DNA from: Drechslerella dactyloides
Lineage: Eukaryota; Ascomycota; Orbiliomycetes; Orbiliales; Orbiliaceae
Assembly: GCA_020064725.1 (NCBI GenBank)
Contig: JAGTWJ010000017.1
Span: 3,410,001-3,474,000, forward strand
Direction of reading: 5' to 3'
Length of the DNA stretch: 64,000 nucleotides
A program made the position numbers and the translations under genes. Position 1 is the stretch's first letter. Each line of letters opens with the position of its first letter. The notes beneath the pieces are model-generated. The model was not told where the DNA came from. It made no database searches and saw nothing but the letters and a program-made list of their open reading frames with translations. Of this stretch, positions 34,368-45,413 are shown in pieces.

Positions 34368-36251
34368 TCAGTTGCTCGAACTGAGATTGTTACTAATAGG
34401 CTCATCGCGATTCCACACGTGGACCAGCAGCTCGCGAATCTTCGCCTCGTCCATGCCGCCTACCAGGCGCCCGGCTAGCCCTGAATCATCCTTACTCCCA
34501 CCACCGCTCACCCCGGCCATCGCCTTCACGGCCACATCTCTCCTCGTCTCAACGTTCGCACCAAGGCTTTGACTAAGCCCCAAACTCGCTGGTCCGCTGC
34601 CGTCCCTCTCAAGACTGCGGCGCTGCTGCTGCTGCGGGATCCGATTGTTCTTCAGCAAACCCTTAAGTCGCGCCACTGACTCGCCGACGGGGCTCACGAA
34701 CCGGCGTACATTCGCATACTCGCGATTGATACGCTCGACCTCCCGGATGGCTTCGCGGGGTAGCCGTACGGGGAGTTCCTCGCCCGTGTTCATGCTACCC
34801 CGCCTGGCGTGGCTGACGTAGACCAGCTGCCCGTTCTGCAGCTGGCCAACCTGCTGCTGCTGCTGGCGTTCCTGCTCCCACTCCGCTTGCGAGCTCTGAC
34901 GCTGCAGAAGCAGTTTCGTCTGCGTGCGATTGGGCAAAGACTTGCCGGCGGCGATGTTAGAGCTGCCGGGTTTTCGTAAAATCGCATCATGGTTGAGCGT
35001 TGTGGTGATTGGTGCGGCTTCCCGCGGCGGTGTCGCGTGTGGTGTCGGCGGGGATTCGAACGAGACTGACGACCGTTTCTTCATCGGCGCCTCGCGGACC
35101 GATGACGGCGTGGATAGAGCGCCGCTCGGCGATGAGGAAGTGCTAATGAAACGAGAAGTAACGGGTTGAGGAGCCGGTCCGCTAGAGGCTGACGACATGC
35201 TTCGTCTCCCTTCGCTGTGGGTGGTGGCGGTAATGGTTGATATCTGAGGCGGGATAGCGGTTGGGTGGTTTGTGGTATGGAACGGCGGTGAAGACCGTGG
35301 ATGCTTATCAGATTTGGGCGTCATGACAGGTTGCGGCGTTGCTGGCGTGTTAACCTTGGTCGAATCCGTGCTGTCAGTGGCAGAAGCATTGGCCGCGCTA
35401 GTTGCCGCCACAGTAGCCGTAGGCGGAAGTACTTTTGCGGGTCCAGAAGTAAATCTGTTCTGAACGACGGTGGGCTTTCGGTGCTCTGTAGCGGCAAGAG
35501 CCTCGGGCTGTTTTCCCAACGACCGTTCTGATCGTTTTGGTGGCTCGATGATAGCGGGTTCGGCTTCGTCTTCCCCGTTGTCGGATAGAGGCTCCTCCGT
35601 CAAGTGCTCCGCTAATTGGGCTTCCGTCGATACGTCCGGAACGTCGGCTTGTGTCGTTGTTGGCGTGACCGGCTTCGCCTGCCCCATATAGGCTTGCTTG
35701 GCGGCATCCTGGTTCATAGCGTCCTCCAGCTCAGCTTGGGCCAGCTGATCAGCAGAGTCGTCAAAGCTGCCCGGCGCGCTGGCAAACTCAAAGTTGACCT
35801 TCTTCGAGTTAGCGTTCGGGGTGCTGAGCGATCGCTTCGGGTTGGATTTTGATCGCCGCTTGAGCTCGTGGCCGCCGCTCTGCCGCGCTTCCTTCGCTTT
35901 GATTCTCTCCCAGGGCGGAACGGGTGAGGTGGAGTGTGCTTTCGAGCCTTTATTCGCGGCGGATGCTTGTTGCTGTTGCTGATGTGCGGCGGCGGCGGCT
36001 GCAACCTGAGCTAGCGCGACAAGGTCACCATGCGAGCGGGATCCGAGCTTCTTCAGGTTCCGGCCCGAGGGGACGCGATGGTGACGTGAGTGGACAACGA
36101 ACTGCTTGGCCGGACGCTTGGGAGCTGATGTCGAGGGCTCTACGTCACCGTTCGCGTCTTCAGAGGCAGCGGACGCAGTGCTGTCCCGTTTCGCCAGCTG
36201 GACAACCGATGATGTGGACCGACGCTGTGCCAGAGTCGGTCTTGATGCCAT
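34368..36251 (-). CDS. TCO89: TORC1 complex subunit Tco89-like protein
   Basis: Tco89 is a fungal-specific subunit of TOR complex 1 at the vacuolar membrane. Intronless frame of 627 residues from ATG 36251. The diagnostic N-terminal motif is QFVVHSRHHRVPSGRNLKKL (about 48-67). Further family-like stretches are RTQTKLLLQRQSS (about 430) and EVERINREYANVRRFVSPVG (about 520), where Tco89 proteins keep a short helix followed by an arginine-rich end. The rest is low-complexity Ser/Thr/Pro/Ala with Gln tracts, as is usual for this family, which diverges fast outside the motifs. No catalytic domain is expected. Assignment rests on the two motif blocks and overall composition. Confidence 0.8.
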   Translation of the reverse strand: MASRPTLAQRRSTSSVVQLAKRDSTASAASEDANGDVEPSTSAPKRPAKQFVVHSRHHRVPSGRNLKKLGSRSHGDLVALAQVAAAAAAHQQQQQASAANKGSKAHSTSPVPPWERIKAKEARQSGGHELKRRSKSNPKRSLSTPNANSKKVNFEFASAPGSFDDSADQLAQAELEDAMNQDAAKQAYMGQAKPVTPTTTQADVPDVSTEAQLAEHLTEEPLSDNGEDEAEPAIIEPPKRSERSLGKQPEALAATEHRKPTVVQNRFTSGPAKVLPPTATVAATSAANASATDSTDSTKVNTPATPQPVMTPKSDKHPRSSPPFHTTNHPTAIPPQISTITATTHSEGRRSMSSASSGPAPQPVTSRFISTSSSPSGALSTPSSVREAPMKKRSSVSFESPPTPHATPPREAAPITTTLNHDAILRKPGSSNIAAGKSLPNRTQTKLLLQRQSSQAEWEQERQQQQQVGQLQNGQLVYVSHARRGSMNTGEELPVRLPREAIREVERINREYANVRRFVSPVGESVARLKGLLKNNRIPQQQQRRSLERDGSGPASLGLSQSLGANVETRRDVAVKAMAGVSGGGSKDDSGLAGRLVGGMDEAKIRELLVHVWNRDEPISNNLSSSN

Positions 36252-37398
36252 TGTGCGCGAGCGACTCCTGCTGCTTTAAAAAAAGGTGAGGGGTATATGC
36301 AGGAGTACTTTTGCTTTTTCCTACTCCGCTGGGGGGTTGCAGCAGGTCAGGTTACAGCGGTAGGCTCCGCTGAGCGAAGGAGAGTGAGAGTGAGGAGTCT
36401 ATTTTCCTCTCCCTTGGTGTCTGTATGTCTGTCTGTCCCAGCTAGGCTAGCAGCTGGAAGTCCCGCGTCGGCAGTCACGACAAGATATGCAGGGTGTCTG
36501 CGCTAGATCCGTCAGGTGGAATGAGGAAGGACTATCGCAGTAAGGAGAAGCAGCAGTCACTCGCGGTGTGTATGCGTGTAGGGTGCGGAAAAGGGAGGCA
36601 GCCGCTGTTCGTTCGTTCGTTCCGTCCTTGATAGATGGTTGGATGGAATGTGCGTGGGCCGGCAAGACGGTTTGGCCGCCTGTTAGTCAGTCGCAGGAGA
36701 CGGGAGTATGGAATCTATAGCATGATTTGTCCGCTTATCAGCACATAGGGCCCAATCAGCCAATTGGATGAGCGGCCTGCAAGTACAAGGCCCGGCAGAC
36801 AGAGATTCTCTACCGGGGAAGCAACGGCCTGCAGGTCTGGACTGGAAGGATTCACGGGGAGTACCAGGACGGGACAGACCTGGCGAGGAGAAGGGTCCAC
36901 GAGAGCTTGCCGGGACGAGCAGCAACGAGGGCTCGAGAGGGCTGCTCGGGCCAATTGGGTGCTGATTGGACGTCCGGGGCACGCAGGTCGCTGGAGGTAT
37001 ATGCAGGTCTGCAGCGGGTCGACGTGGCAGGCAGGCCAGGGTCGCGAGAGGGCAGCAGCACGGCCAATTGCGCCGGGAAGGACGAGCGGGGTCCGGTTGG
37101 TGCAGGCTGGGGCCGGCCGGCGGAGCAGTCCGAGGCAGCGAGCAGAGCGACGGCGATGGCGGACGGGCGTCTGGCGATGAAGTCGGGAGGACGAGATGGC
37201 GAGATGACGATGGAAGGCGTCGTCGTTTCCCCCGGTGGATTGCGTGGAAATTTAGTTTGCCGTCGCCTGGCAACAACACGCCGCAGTTTCCGCTTCCGTG
37301 AAACACCACACCTGCGCTTATATCGGGCACCTCGACCTCCATTCATCCGTCCGTTCATTCCATCAATTCATTTCATCGATATGATACACAAGGTAGTA
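36252..37398. other. Intergenic: TCO89 upstream region and GCP4 3' flank
   Basis: Holds the TCO89 promoter and leader (CT/GT-rich, 36280-36480). The part 36760-37300 is GC-rich and opens long frames on both strands. These overlap each other, lack domains and splice logic, and one runs deep into the antisense of GCP4. No gene is called. Confidence 0.45.
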
Positions 37399-40131
37399 TT
37401 ACGACGGCTGCAGGTTCAGCGTCGCAAAGTCCAGCTTCATCAGCAGCTTGTCAATGCCCGCGCCCTCCAGAAACCCCGCCGCCCGCAGCCCTTCCTTCTC
37501 CTTCTCCTTCTCTCTCTCCAGTCGCCTCGCCTCGCCGCCCTTCTTCCGGGGCACGTACACCCGGTCCCGCTCCTCGTCCATCTCATGCAGCCGCTTCACC
37601 AGACCCCCCAGCACGCCTCTGATCTCCGTGCACACCCGAGCCAGTTCCTCCATGTCGTTCCCCATCTCCGTACTGTCGTCCTCCGCCTCCACAAGATCCA
37701 GCATCTCGTTCGCGCGTATCAGCGCCGTTATATGCGTCACCAGCACCTCGCTCATCTCCAGCAACGTCCGCAGCCGGTTCGTAAATATCGTGTCCGTGAT
37801 GAACGTCTGGTGGCAGATGTACCGGAGGTACCGCTGGTGCGCGAGCGTCAGAGTCTCCGGGTTCGTGATCTTTGTTTGTCGCTCCCGCTCTTCGTCCGGG
37901 TCGAGCGCAGCGGTGCCCCCGGCGAACACCCGAGGCGTCGGAGGCGTCTCCGGCCGTCTAGCCGAGCTATCGTGAATTGTGAATCGCCGCTTCGCAGGGC
38001 TTGAAAACGTCGGGAGCGTCGGCGTGCGTGGACTCTGCGGCGTCCGAGGCCGTCCCGCAGCCGCCGCTGCCGCTGCCGCTGGACCGAATGTCATGAGTCC
38101 CACTCCCACTCCACCCCTCCGGCTCGTTGGCCTCGGTGATCCTGTCCCTATCCCCATCGCAGGACTGCCCGACGACGTGAGCGGTCTCTCGAGCGTATTG
38201 GCAGCACCGCCAAACTTGACCCCAACCACAGCCTCCAAGTCTCCGAACGACGAATCAACCACGTTACTCTGAAAGTAGATCCCCAAACTCTCCAGGAAGA
38301 ATATGCACAGGTTGGCCGTCGCCCACGCCATTCTCTGGCTATGTTCCCTCTTGACGAGCCTTTGTCTCTTCCCCCTAAGCTCGTCCTTATTCCGCCTCGT
38401 CGTGACGCCCTGCACCGCCGTATTCCGTCGTGCCTGCCACAGCCCCTGCAGCTTCATCTGCGCCCGTCGAATCGACAGCAGATAATGGAACAAAAACTGA
38501 TAGATCTCCAAGTCCTGCGGCGTCAAAAATAGCTCCATCGGCCACGTCAAGTTGAACCCCAGACTGATCGGAACGCCCAGCAGTAGGTCGCTGAACACCG
38601 TCTTGTCCAGATTCTTGACAATCAACGGCACCTTGATCGGTCCTCCGGTCCCCGGCGTGTACCCCACCGCCGCTCCATCCTTACTGTGCAGCGCAAGGTA
38701 CAGCACCTCCCGCGCGCGGTCGAGTCTATCGTCGTGTTCCTCTTCCGCCTGTCGTAGATACAGCGCCGCCCACGTCCGCTTGAGCACGTTGCCGACCTCG
38801 CCGTCCTTGACTGTGATGCTGCTCAGCGACGCACCCGTCTTGGACTTGAACAGCGTCGGCCGCGTCATCCGTTTATGTATGCTCTCGTCCGCCTGCTCCA
38901 CGAGGCCGATGGCGAACTCACCGCGGCCGAGCAGGTAGAACTCGCGTAGAATATTTAGCACATCGGCAATCTGCTCCGTCGGTAGCAGCGACTGTAGTGT
39001 ATTCCTGGACAGCGAGTCTCGGATGCTGCTAATCGCTGCTTGGAACAGCGCCGGGCTAAGCGGCGTCCTAAGATCTTGTAATATCGTCAGATGCTCCTGC
39101 AGTAGATCCTTCTCTGACGTGAATGCCGCCGTCGTCGTGCCCGCGTTCTTCACGCCAGCCTTCGTTAGGCCGCCCTTCCGTCGGATCTGGTGGAGCGCCC
39201 TGCCGACGAATAAGACCGAGCTGGCGGCCTGTGGTGTGACGAATTTCGGCACGTTACTCCTCGACAGCGCAAAGTCCATCGCGAGCGCGGCCTCCTCGAG
39301 GTCGTCGTCGGCATCGTCTTCCGCTGCCGCCGTAGCCATCTCGCGGATCATGAAGTCCGAGGCGCCGAACGTCGGCAGGCGACCGTAGAGCACCCATGTA
39401 GACACCTGCCGTAGCCATGCTGACTCTGCTGTGTTCAGCAGCTCCATCACCAGCGTCTCGATCGAGGGGTATCCCGTGTGCATATCTTCCCGTAGGCGGT
39501 CGATTATCTTGGCGCCCTTTACGCCCCGCTGCGCGAGTATGTCCGATGCCTCGTCATCTTCGATATCGTCTACATCCTCAATTTCCTCCTCATCTTCTTC
39601 CTCTTCCTCTTCCTCTTCTTCCTCCTCTTCATCTTCATCGTCGTCATCACTTTCTCCTTTGTCGCTGCGGCTTGCACGCGTAGCTTTAGCTGTCCCAGCA
39701 TGCGTAGTCGTCTGTATCTGCGCGGGCTGTCCGCCAAATAACATCAGCCGTGCAAGCCCATCCATATACTCGAGCACGCGCCGCCATCCCGCGAACAGCG
39801 CAACAATCTTCGCCAGCGGGACGATGTTGTACGCGCCAACCAGCAAGTCATCATGACTCAGTATCAGCCGTTCAGTATCCGTCACCTGCGTGCGGAACTT
39901 CTGCAAGTGGTTGACGATCCCGCAGGCCACGGCGCGGGCGATCGTGGAGGGGTGGTGCGTCGTGATAAGGTCGCAAGCATGGCGGATGCGGCGGTGCAGG
40001 ATGCCGAGACCGGCGAGGTCGTTCAGCAGCGCGCGCTCGGAGGGCGAGACGAGCGGGAAGTTGTCCGGCAGCGAGGGCGTGAAGAGCGGGGAGGAGTGGC
40101 CCGCGAGGACGAGGAAGAGCTCGTGGAGCAT
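37399..40131 (-). CDS. GCP4: Gamma-tubulin complex component 4 (Spc97/Spc98 family)
   Basis: GCP4 is a subunit of the gamma-tubulin ring complex that nucleates microtubules at spindle pole bodies. Intronless frame of 910 residues. The ATG at 40131 (MLHELFLVLAGHSSPLF) was chosen because GCP4 proteins begin MLHEL; the frame also extends upstream without a better ATG. GRIP1-type sequence: RAVACGIVNHLQKFRTQV, LVGAYNIVPLAKIVALFAGW. An acidic run of Glu/Asp about 35 residues long sits near residues 165-205 inside this domain and is not a usual family feature. GRIP2-type sequence near the C-terminus: AHQRYLRYICHQTFITDTIF, LRTLLEMSEVLVTHI. Longer than animal GCP4 (about 670) because of the acidic insert and a Ser/Pro-rich loop (about 640-720). 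Divergent from the BolA gene, 283 bp apart. Confidence 0.9.
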   Translation of the reverse strand: MLHELFLVLAGHSSPLFTPSLPDNFPLVSPSERALLNDLAGLGILHRRIRHACDLITTHHPSTIARAVACGIVNHLQKFRTQVTDTERLILSHDDLLVGAYNIVPLAKIVALFAGWRRVLEYMDGLARLMLFGGQPAQIQTTTHAGTAKATRASRSDKGESDDDDEDEEEEEEEEEEEEDEEEIEDVDDIEDDEASDILAQRGVKGAKIIDRLREDMHTGYPSIETLVMELLNTAESAWLRQVSTWVLYGRLPTFGASDFMIREMATAAAEDDADDDLEEAALAMDFALSRSNVPKFVTPQAASSVLFVGRALHQIRRKGGLTKAGVKNAGTTTAAFTSEKDLLQEHLTILQDLRTPLSPALFQAAISSIRDSLSRNTLQSLLPTEQIADVLNILREFYLLGRGEFAIGLVEQADESIHKRMTRPTLFKSKTGASLSSITVKDGEVGNVLKRTWAALYLRQAEEEHDDRLDRAREVLYLALHSKDGAAVGYTPGTGGPIKVPLIVKNLDKTVFSDLLLGVPISLGFNLTWPMELFLTPQDLEIYQFLFHYLLSIRRAQMKLQGLWQARRNTAVQGVTTRRNKDELRGKRQRLVKREHSQRMAWATANLCIFFLESLGIYFQSNVVDSSFGDLEAVVGVKFGGAANTLERPLTSSGSPAMGIGTGSPRPTSRRGGVGVGLMTFGPAAAAAAAAGRPRTPQSPRTPTLPTFSSPAKRRFTIHDSSARRPETPPTPRVFAGGTAALDPDEERERQTKITNPETLTLAHQRYLRYICHQTFITDTIFTNRLRTLLEMSEVLVTHITALIRANEMLDLVEAEDDSTEMGNDMEELARVCTEIRGVLGGLVKRLHEMDEERDRVYVPRKKGGEARRLEREKEKEKEGLRAAGFLEGAGIDKLLMKLDFATLNLQPS

Positions 40132-40414
40132 GGCGGGTGGTTGTTTGTCGCGTAGTGCAGTCAATCGGCCGGTCGACAGCGATAGGAACGTGAAGCTCAA
40201 GATGTCGACTAGCTGTATCTAGGTAGGTACCTACACTGGCCCAGTGCTCTTTGATAGGATGATAGTATGAGGATATCGATACAGAATGGTGGTGTTTCGG
40301 AGCGGCTCTGCGGCCGTCGTCACGTCGCCGTTGGCGGATGGCCTGGATCGCTGCACCGCAATTAACTGACACCGCAAACTTGCACCGCTTCGATATCACA
40401 ACTTCACACCGGGC
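40132..40414. promoter_or_regulatory. Compact bidirectional promoter (GCP4 / BolA)
   Basis: Only 283 bases separate the two start codons of divergent genes, so both promoters must overlap here. No clear TATA box. GC-rich in the middle. Confidence 0.5.
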
Positions 40415-40926
40415 ATGTTATCCTTCCGCCGGCTGCTGTCCACGATGGCAGCCTCGCTGACTCCCATGGAAGACGCCATCCGTACAAAGGTGCCTACCCT
40501 TTCACATACAGCTTGATACGGAATCCTACGAGTCTGACATATCGATGCGGGTGTGCAGGTGACGCAGGCGCTGAATCCGCGGACGCTCGAGATCCACAAC
40601 GACTCGCATCACCACGCCCACCACCAGGCCATGCGGGGCGTCACCTCCAAGGAGACGCACTTCAGGTACGTATATGCCACGCTCTCATCTATACATGGCA
40701 TCTCCAGTGCATCGATCTAACGTTGTGGGCACTCTACAGGCTACTGGTAGTGTCGGACGATTTTGCTGGCAAAGGGCTGCGTGCTCGCCACCAGCTCATC
40801 TACAGCCTCCTCAAGGATGAGATGGCACAAGACGGCGGCATCCACGCGCTGCAAATGACGACCAGGACGCTCGCAGAGCAGGAGAAGCATCTCGAGAGAC
40901 AGCAGCAGCAGCAGACGGATAGCTAA
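40415..40926 (+). CDS. BOL1: BolA family protein, probably mitochondrial
   Basis: BolA proteins work with monothiol glutaredoxins in iron-sulfur cluster insertion. Three exons, 40415-40489, 40559-40665, 40740-40926, give 122 residues. The core is visible: LEIHNDSHHHAHH, then SKETHFRLLVVSDDF and RHQLIYSLL, then GIHALQMTTRT, with the conserved helix-turn-helix-like end and the invariant histidine in HAL. The N-terminus MLSFRRLLSTMAAS is Arg/Ser/Leu-rich, like a mitochondrial presequence, and suggests the Bol1 type rather than cytosolic Fra2. It has an extended Gln-rich C-terminus (ERQQQQQTDS). The 3' end faces SEC28 only 115 bp away. Confidence 0.92.
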
Positions 40927-41041
40927 TTAGGACCGATGTATACGGATAAGGCCACACGGATCTACGGAAAATGTATCTACCAACCTGGAAATACCTATCC
41001 ATGAATAGCTGTACATAGCATAGTAGATAAAAGCAATGATA

Positions 41042-42240
41042 CTAAGCGGCCGCCTTGCCAGCGTACTTGGACGCCGCTCTTTCGAACAGCTCTTTCTTTT
41101 CCTCAGCGTCAATCACCATTGGATGGGAGGGGTCTACTGCCTCAAGAGCACTATACCATCACCTGTCGTTAGCAATCTTGAAGATGGCATCCAGTTAGTC
41201 GCTAGATGAGCAAGATGTGAATGCATACCCCCAATGTTCCGCTGTGTCGCCACCAAGCATTGCCGTCAATACGACCTTATTCGCCAGCGCGTCACCGTCC
41301 GTCTTGTCCTTTTCCAGCGCCTGCTGTAGCGCCACCTCCGCCTCCGGTAGTCGGCCTAGATGCAGCTCGGATATGGCCTGTCCGACTAATGACCTGTTGC
41401 TCGACGTTGACGGTGCCTGCGCGAGTTCCTCGAAGACGTAGTATGACTGCTGGTATTTATCTCCGCCCTGCAGTTAAGCCTCATTAGCAGCCCGCGTCAA
41501 TTGCATACCACGATATACGGAAAATGCATACCACCCGCAGTCCCACCCAGGCCTCAGCGATATTGATAACCAAGCTGTCTTGCGCCCACTTCTTCGCTGC
41601 GACAACTTCCTTCACTGCGAGGTCCGTCCGGTTCTGCGCCAGCCGAATCTGAACGATAATCGACACCCTAATCGCTCACACGATTAGTCTTCCACCCTCT
41701 CACAGATCGTTAGTGCTCCATTGTTCTCACGCTTCGAGATTTCCCTGGTGCTGGCTCAGCAGCGCCAGCGCCTCCTCCGTCTTGCCCAGCCGCTGCAGCA
41801 TGATCCCACCGATGACCTGCACGGTGGGATTGTCCGGCGATATCTTTGCCAGATCTTCGATATCGTCGAGCGCGGCCTCGGCCTCCTCTGTGCTGAAGCG
41901 CGCGAACGCCTTCACGGCAGCAAGCTCCGGCTCATCCTCGCCTTCCAGTTCCGCGAGCACCTCTTCGTGCTCGCCGAGGGCTATCCGTGAACGGAGTTGC
42001 AGGACGCGAGCGGCGGTCTGGTTGCTTGCAGAGAAGGCTTTGGTGTCGAATTCGACGACTTTTTGGTATTGACCCTAGTGACAATTAAAAGATTGCACGG
42101 TGGATGGCGGTATAGCTGGAAGAAGTACCTGTATGAAGGCATTGTGGATGTTGAGAAGCTCTATCGAGTGTTAGTGTGGGATATCGTATGCGGGCAGTGG
42201 CAGCTCGAGGCTCACCTCCTTCAGCCGAGAATGGATCCAT
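41042..42240 (-). CDS. SEC28: Coatomer epsilon subunit (epsilon-COP)
   Basis: Epsilon-COP stabilises alpha-COP in the COPI coat for Golgi-to-ER transport. Six exons (42240-42216, 42160-42129, 42074-41731, 41667-41532, 41467-41229, 41150-41042) keep frame for 294 residues, the usual family length. The start MDPFSAEGE is followed by LLNIHNAFIQGQYQ, a tetratricopeptide-like helical array (FARFSTEEAEAALDDIEDLA, IIVQIRLAQNRTDLAVKE), and the family landmark INIAEAWVGLR, then YQQSYYVFEELAQ and VDPSHPMVIDAEEKKELFE near the C-terminus. The first two exons are very short (25 and 32 nt). Divergent from PAF1. Confidence 0.95.
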
Positions 42241-42567
42241 TGCGATTGAGCGTATTATGAGGCAAACTGAGCACTGCTGTACGGTATGCTGGAAGGATAC
42301 GAAGCTCTGGTGATGTCGTGGCGTGGGAGAGAAGTGAAGCCGGTCTGAACTCGAGCTTGAAGCCAGCTTTGGGTTGCAGGCGCCAAGCCATCTGCCGTCG
42401 CCCACAAAGGCGCGTCAAACGTCCCTCCGTCAACTTCATCGACACCAACCTTCTCTCCACCACCATCGCGACAACCTCACCCATCCATTTGCTCGCCGCA
42501 GCGTATCCCCTGATAGTCAACCTCACCGCCGTTCCCCTTCAAGCAGTCGACATCCTCCGTCTTCACA
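42241..42567. promoter_or_regulatory. Bidirectional promoter (SEC28 / PAF1)
   Basis: The 327 bases between two divergent start codons must contain both promoters. CT-rich before the PAF1 start (CCTCCGTCTTCACA). Confidence 0.5.
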
Positions 42568-43864
42568 ATGTCATCGAGACCCGCCTCTTCTGGCGGCAGA
42601 CCCAGCGGCCAGGAGCGCAAGTACTATCAGGACTTCATCACCCGCATACGCTATCAGAACCACCTTCCCGCGCCCCCGCAGCCGCCAAAGCTGCTCGAGA
42701 TCCCGAACAATGCTGCGATAGAGTACACCAGCGCGAACTTTGCGTCGCGGCTCGTCCGGGAGCAGCCTCTCAATATCGAAGTCGACTCGGAGCTCGGGAT
42801 GCCGGTAGACCTGCTCCCCTTCGGCCCCGACGTCTTTTCTCCCAACTTGACAGGTACATTCACGCTATCCTGCTCAATTCTACGCTAGAGCAATAGCTAA
42901 CAATATATCGTGTCTAGCCGCGCATAACGCTCTTCGAGCCGCAGAGGCGCCCCCCAAAGTGCACCCGCACGACCAGCTCCTCCTCCGTCCCATCTCTGCC
43001 CTCGGCAAGCCCTCGCACGCAAAAGCCGGCGTATCCTTCCTCCGTCGCACTGAGTACATCTCCAATGAAGGCTCGCGCAGCACCTTCCAGTCCACCACAT
43101 CCCGCGACCTTATCGACAAGATCACAACCCACGCCCGAAGGAACATCAAGAATCCGACAAACGACCCCGTCGCCATGTTGCAAGCCGTCATCCAGGGCTT
43201 CGAGGTTGCCAATCCACCGAATGGCAAATGGCCACTGCCCAAACACCCCACGAAAACGGGTCTGCGCGCAATGAACTCCTGGCCCGTCCTGCCGGACCTC
43301 GCCGCCCACCCGGACGGCCTGGGCTACGTCGTCGTCAAGCTATCCACCAACCCCGTCGCAGCATCGACCGAGCGCGATCCAGGTCTCGACTTCGCCCTCC
43401 TCCGTCCCTGGAACGACGAAGGCGCCCCGGAAGACTCCAAGTTCCACTACTACCTGCCGGACGGTGAGAGCGTCTCCGGCGCTGTCAAGCGCAAATACTC
43501 CGAAGTCGACACGTCGAACGACGACTACACGCACACCTCCGCCGAGGGCCGCAAATTCTACCGATTCAAGCGGCTGCGGGCCTACGAGTACGTTGTGCCG
43601 CCAGAGGTGATGAAGGACACGTACCGCGAAGTCGCGCTCGTGATCCGCAAGCAGCAAGGCGACGGTGAAGGCGAGGGGAAGCAGAAGGGGGCGTACTTTT
43701 CACCGATATTCCAGAGGAATATACTGCGACCGATGCGGACGAGGGATGTGGATGATAGCGAGGCGAATAAGGCGGATATCGCGGAGGTCAAGTTCCGCCA
43801 GCTGCTGCCGGAGGAGAGCGACAGGATACAGGAGCACGTTTCGCTCTTGACGGAGGGGGAGTAG
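42568..43864 (+). CDS. PAF1: Paf1, RNA polymerase II-associated elongation factor
   Basis: Paf1 is a core subunit of the Paf1 complex that couples RNA polymerase II elongation to histone modification. Two exons, 42568-42853 and 42918-43864, joined in frame give 410 residues. Family landmarks: KYYQDFITRIRYQNHLPAPP near the N-terminus, IPNNAAIEYTSANFASRL, LPFGPDVFSPNL, then DQLLLRPISALGKPS, VSFLRRTEYISNEG and FHYYLPDG. The C-terminus is charged. Length matches fungal Paf1. Head-to-head with SEC28. Confidence 0.95.
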
Positions 43865-44498
43865 CGCCGCCGCCCTATCGTCATAGACTTAGCGGCATCT
43901 CCTGGCATTTCCTCGACCTGCTCCGCAATTTAGCCAATTCATGGATTGATACGCATCTTCGAGGCTGCTTGAGACCGAGCAGCTTTCCTGTACATTATCT
44001 ATAACACATCATTAATCTTTCGATGCACAATTTGCTGCATCCTCAATTCAATTGATATGACCCTCCACCAACTTTTGCTTTCGCAGCCTGGGGAGTTTAG
44101 TCTCCCGTTCTGTAGCCTCAAGTCTGCACATCGAGATGTCAGCTGTTGCTGCTGAAATGCCACGCACACAACACAAGCTGCGTTTTATTGTTGCTCGGCT
44201 CACCGCACGCTCAGCTGGGTGTAACTTCCCTCACAGCAGCCACCGACTACAAATAGTTTCTCTACCGCTCACGCACAATCTTCTCTCCTCCTCCTTCTCC
44301 CACCATCACGCACCCAGCTCCCGCCATCGCCAACGTCTTCACGCATAGCCCATATCTGCCCGCTTCCAACAGCTTCCAATACTATAAGATCCCCTTGACA
44401 ATCCGGTCAACGTTCTCCATAAAGACTCTAAACAGTAAGTCCCTCCACGCCGCTCTGTAGCCGCCTTTTCATGTGTTCTTGACCTATGAACCAGTTTG
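43865..44498. promoter_or_regulatory. Intergenic with 5' leader of the next gene, including a likely 5' UTR intron
   Basis: The next gene's leader appears spliced: GTAAGT at 44435 and an acceptor CAG ending at 44494, five bases before its ATG. A CT-rich tract (TCTCCTCCTCCTTCTCCC near 44281) lies upstream, as expected near a transcription start. No other gene seen. Confidence 0.45.
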
Positions 44499-45413
44499 AT
44501 GGACACTCTAACATTCGCTTCTCCGGCAGCAATGGCGACTACTCCTCCTCAGAGTCCCGCCTTGGGCAACATCCGCCGCTCCTTCGACGTGACAGCCATC
44601 AAATGCGGTAAAGCCATCGACATCCCAAACGGCAAGCTGCTCGCTGCGACGACCACGACGGGAGACCAGCTGCTCGAACTGCAGTATGAAGCCAACGGTC
44701 AGAACGGCGTTGTCCACTTCTCCCGCGCTCTGATCCGCCAGCTTGACGATGCAGGTATGCAATCCTCTTAGCCACATTCTCAGTACCCTATCCACTTCAT
44801 ATCACAACATCGACACTAACAATTGTGTGAATTTGCAGGCAAGATCGGACTCACGTCGCCCACCATCACCTGCTATACTCCACCAGCCGTAAACCTCGCA
44901 GTCCTCACCACCGACACGGCACCATACACCATCGACCTGACCCAATACAAACCGCAAACGAAACCCCTCGCCGACTCCAACGTCCTCTCCGGCGAATGGT
45001 CCCTCACCTTCACCAGCCCGCGCGCCGTCTACGACCTCAAAGTCCTCGGCGACGCCACGGCATCCTGGACCCTCCGCCTCATCCGCGAGTACAACTTCAT
45101 CGACCCGCCAATGTACGCCCGCTCCTGGATCGTTGACGAGAGCAAGCTCGCCGCCACGGCAGACGCCGAAGAGGCCGACGAGCTCATGGAAGGCGAGATC
45201 CGGCAGGGGAACTACGCGTTGCCAAAGGTCGCACCGTTCGCGATCGCATTGCCGGCAGAAATGAAGGCGGGCCAGGAGGCTGGGTTTAAGTGGTGGTGCT
45301 TGATGACCGCTGACAGCCCGCTCATCAAGATGCCACCGGTCCCCAAGGAGCGGCCGGCCAAGGATACCGATGAGGGTGCGGATACGGCTGCTGAGGCTGA
45401 CACGTCCGCCTGA
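44499..45413 (+). CDS. Conserved-looking protein of unknown function
   Basis: Two exons, 44499-44754 and 44839-45413, joined in frame, give 276 residues; a second in-frame Met at codon 12 could be the start. No signal peptide or membrane segment. The body is rich in beta-strand-like sequence (KLLAATTTTGDQLLELQY, GKIGLTSPTITCYTPPAV, EWSLTFTSPRAVYDLKVLG, SWTLRLIREYNFIDPP), suggesting a beta-sandwich. The C-terminus is acidic and disordered (DTDEGADTAAEADTSA). I do not recognise the family. Strict frame keeping over a consensus intron (GTATGC...TTGCAG) and third-position G/C preference make it a real gene. Confidence 0.7.

Noticed and set aside
36907..38004. Long plus-strand frame of 365 codons
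   Set aside because: It crosses from intergenic sequence into the antisense of GCP4, is Arg/Leu/His-rich as antisense of a coding exon tends to be, and shows no domain.
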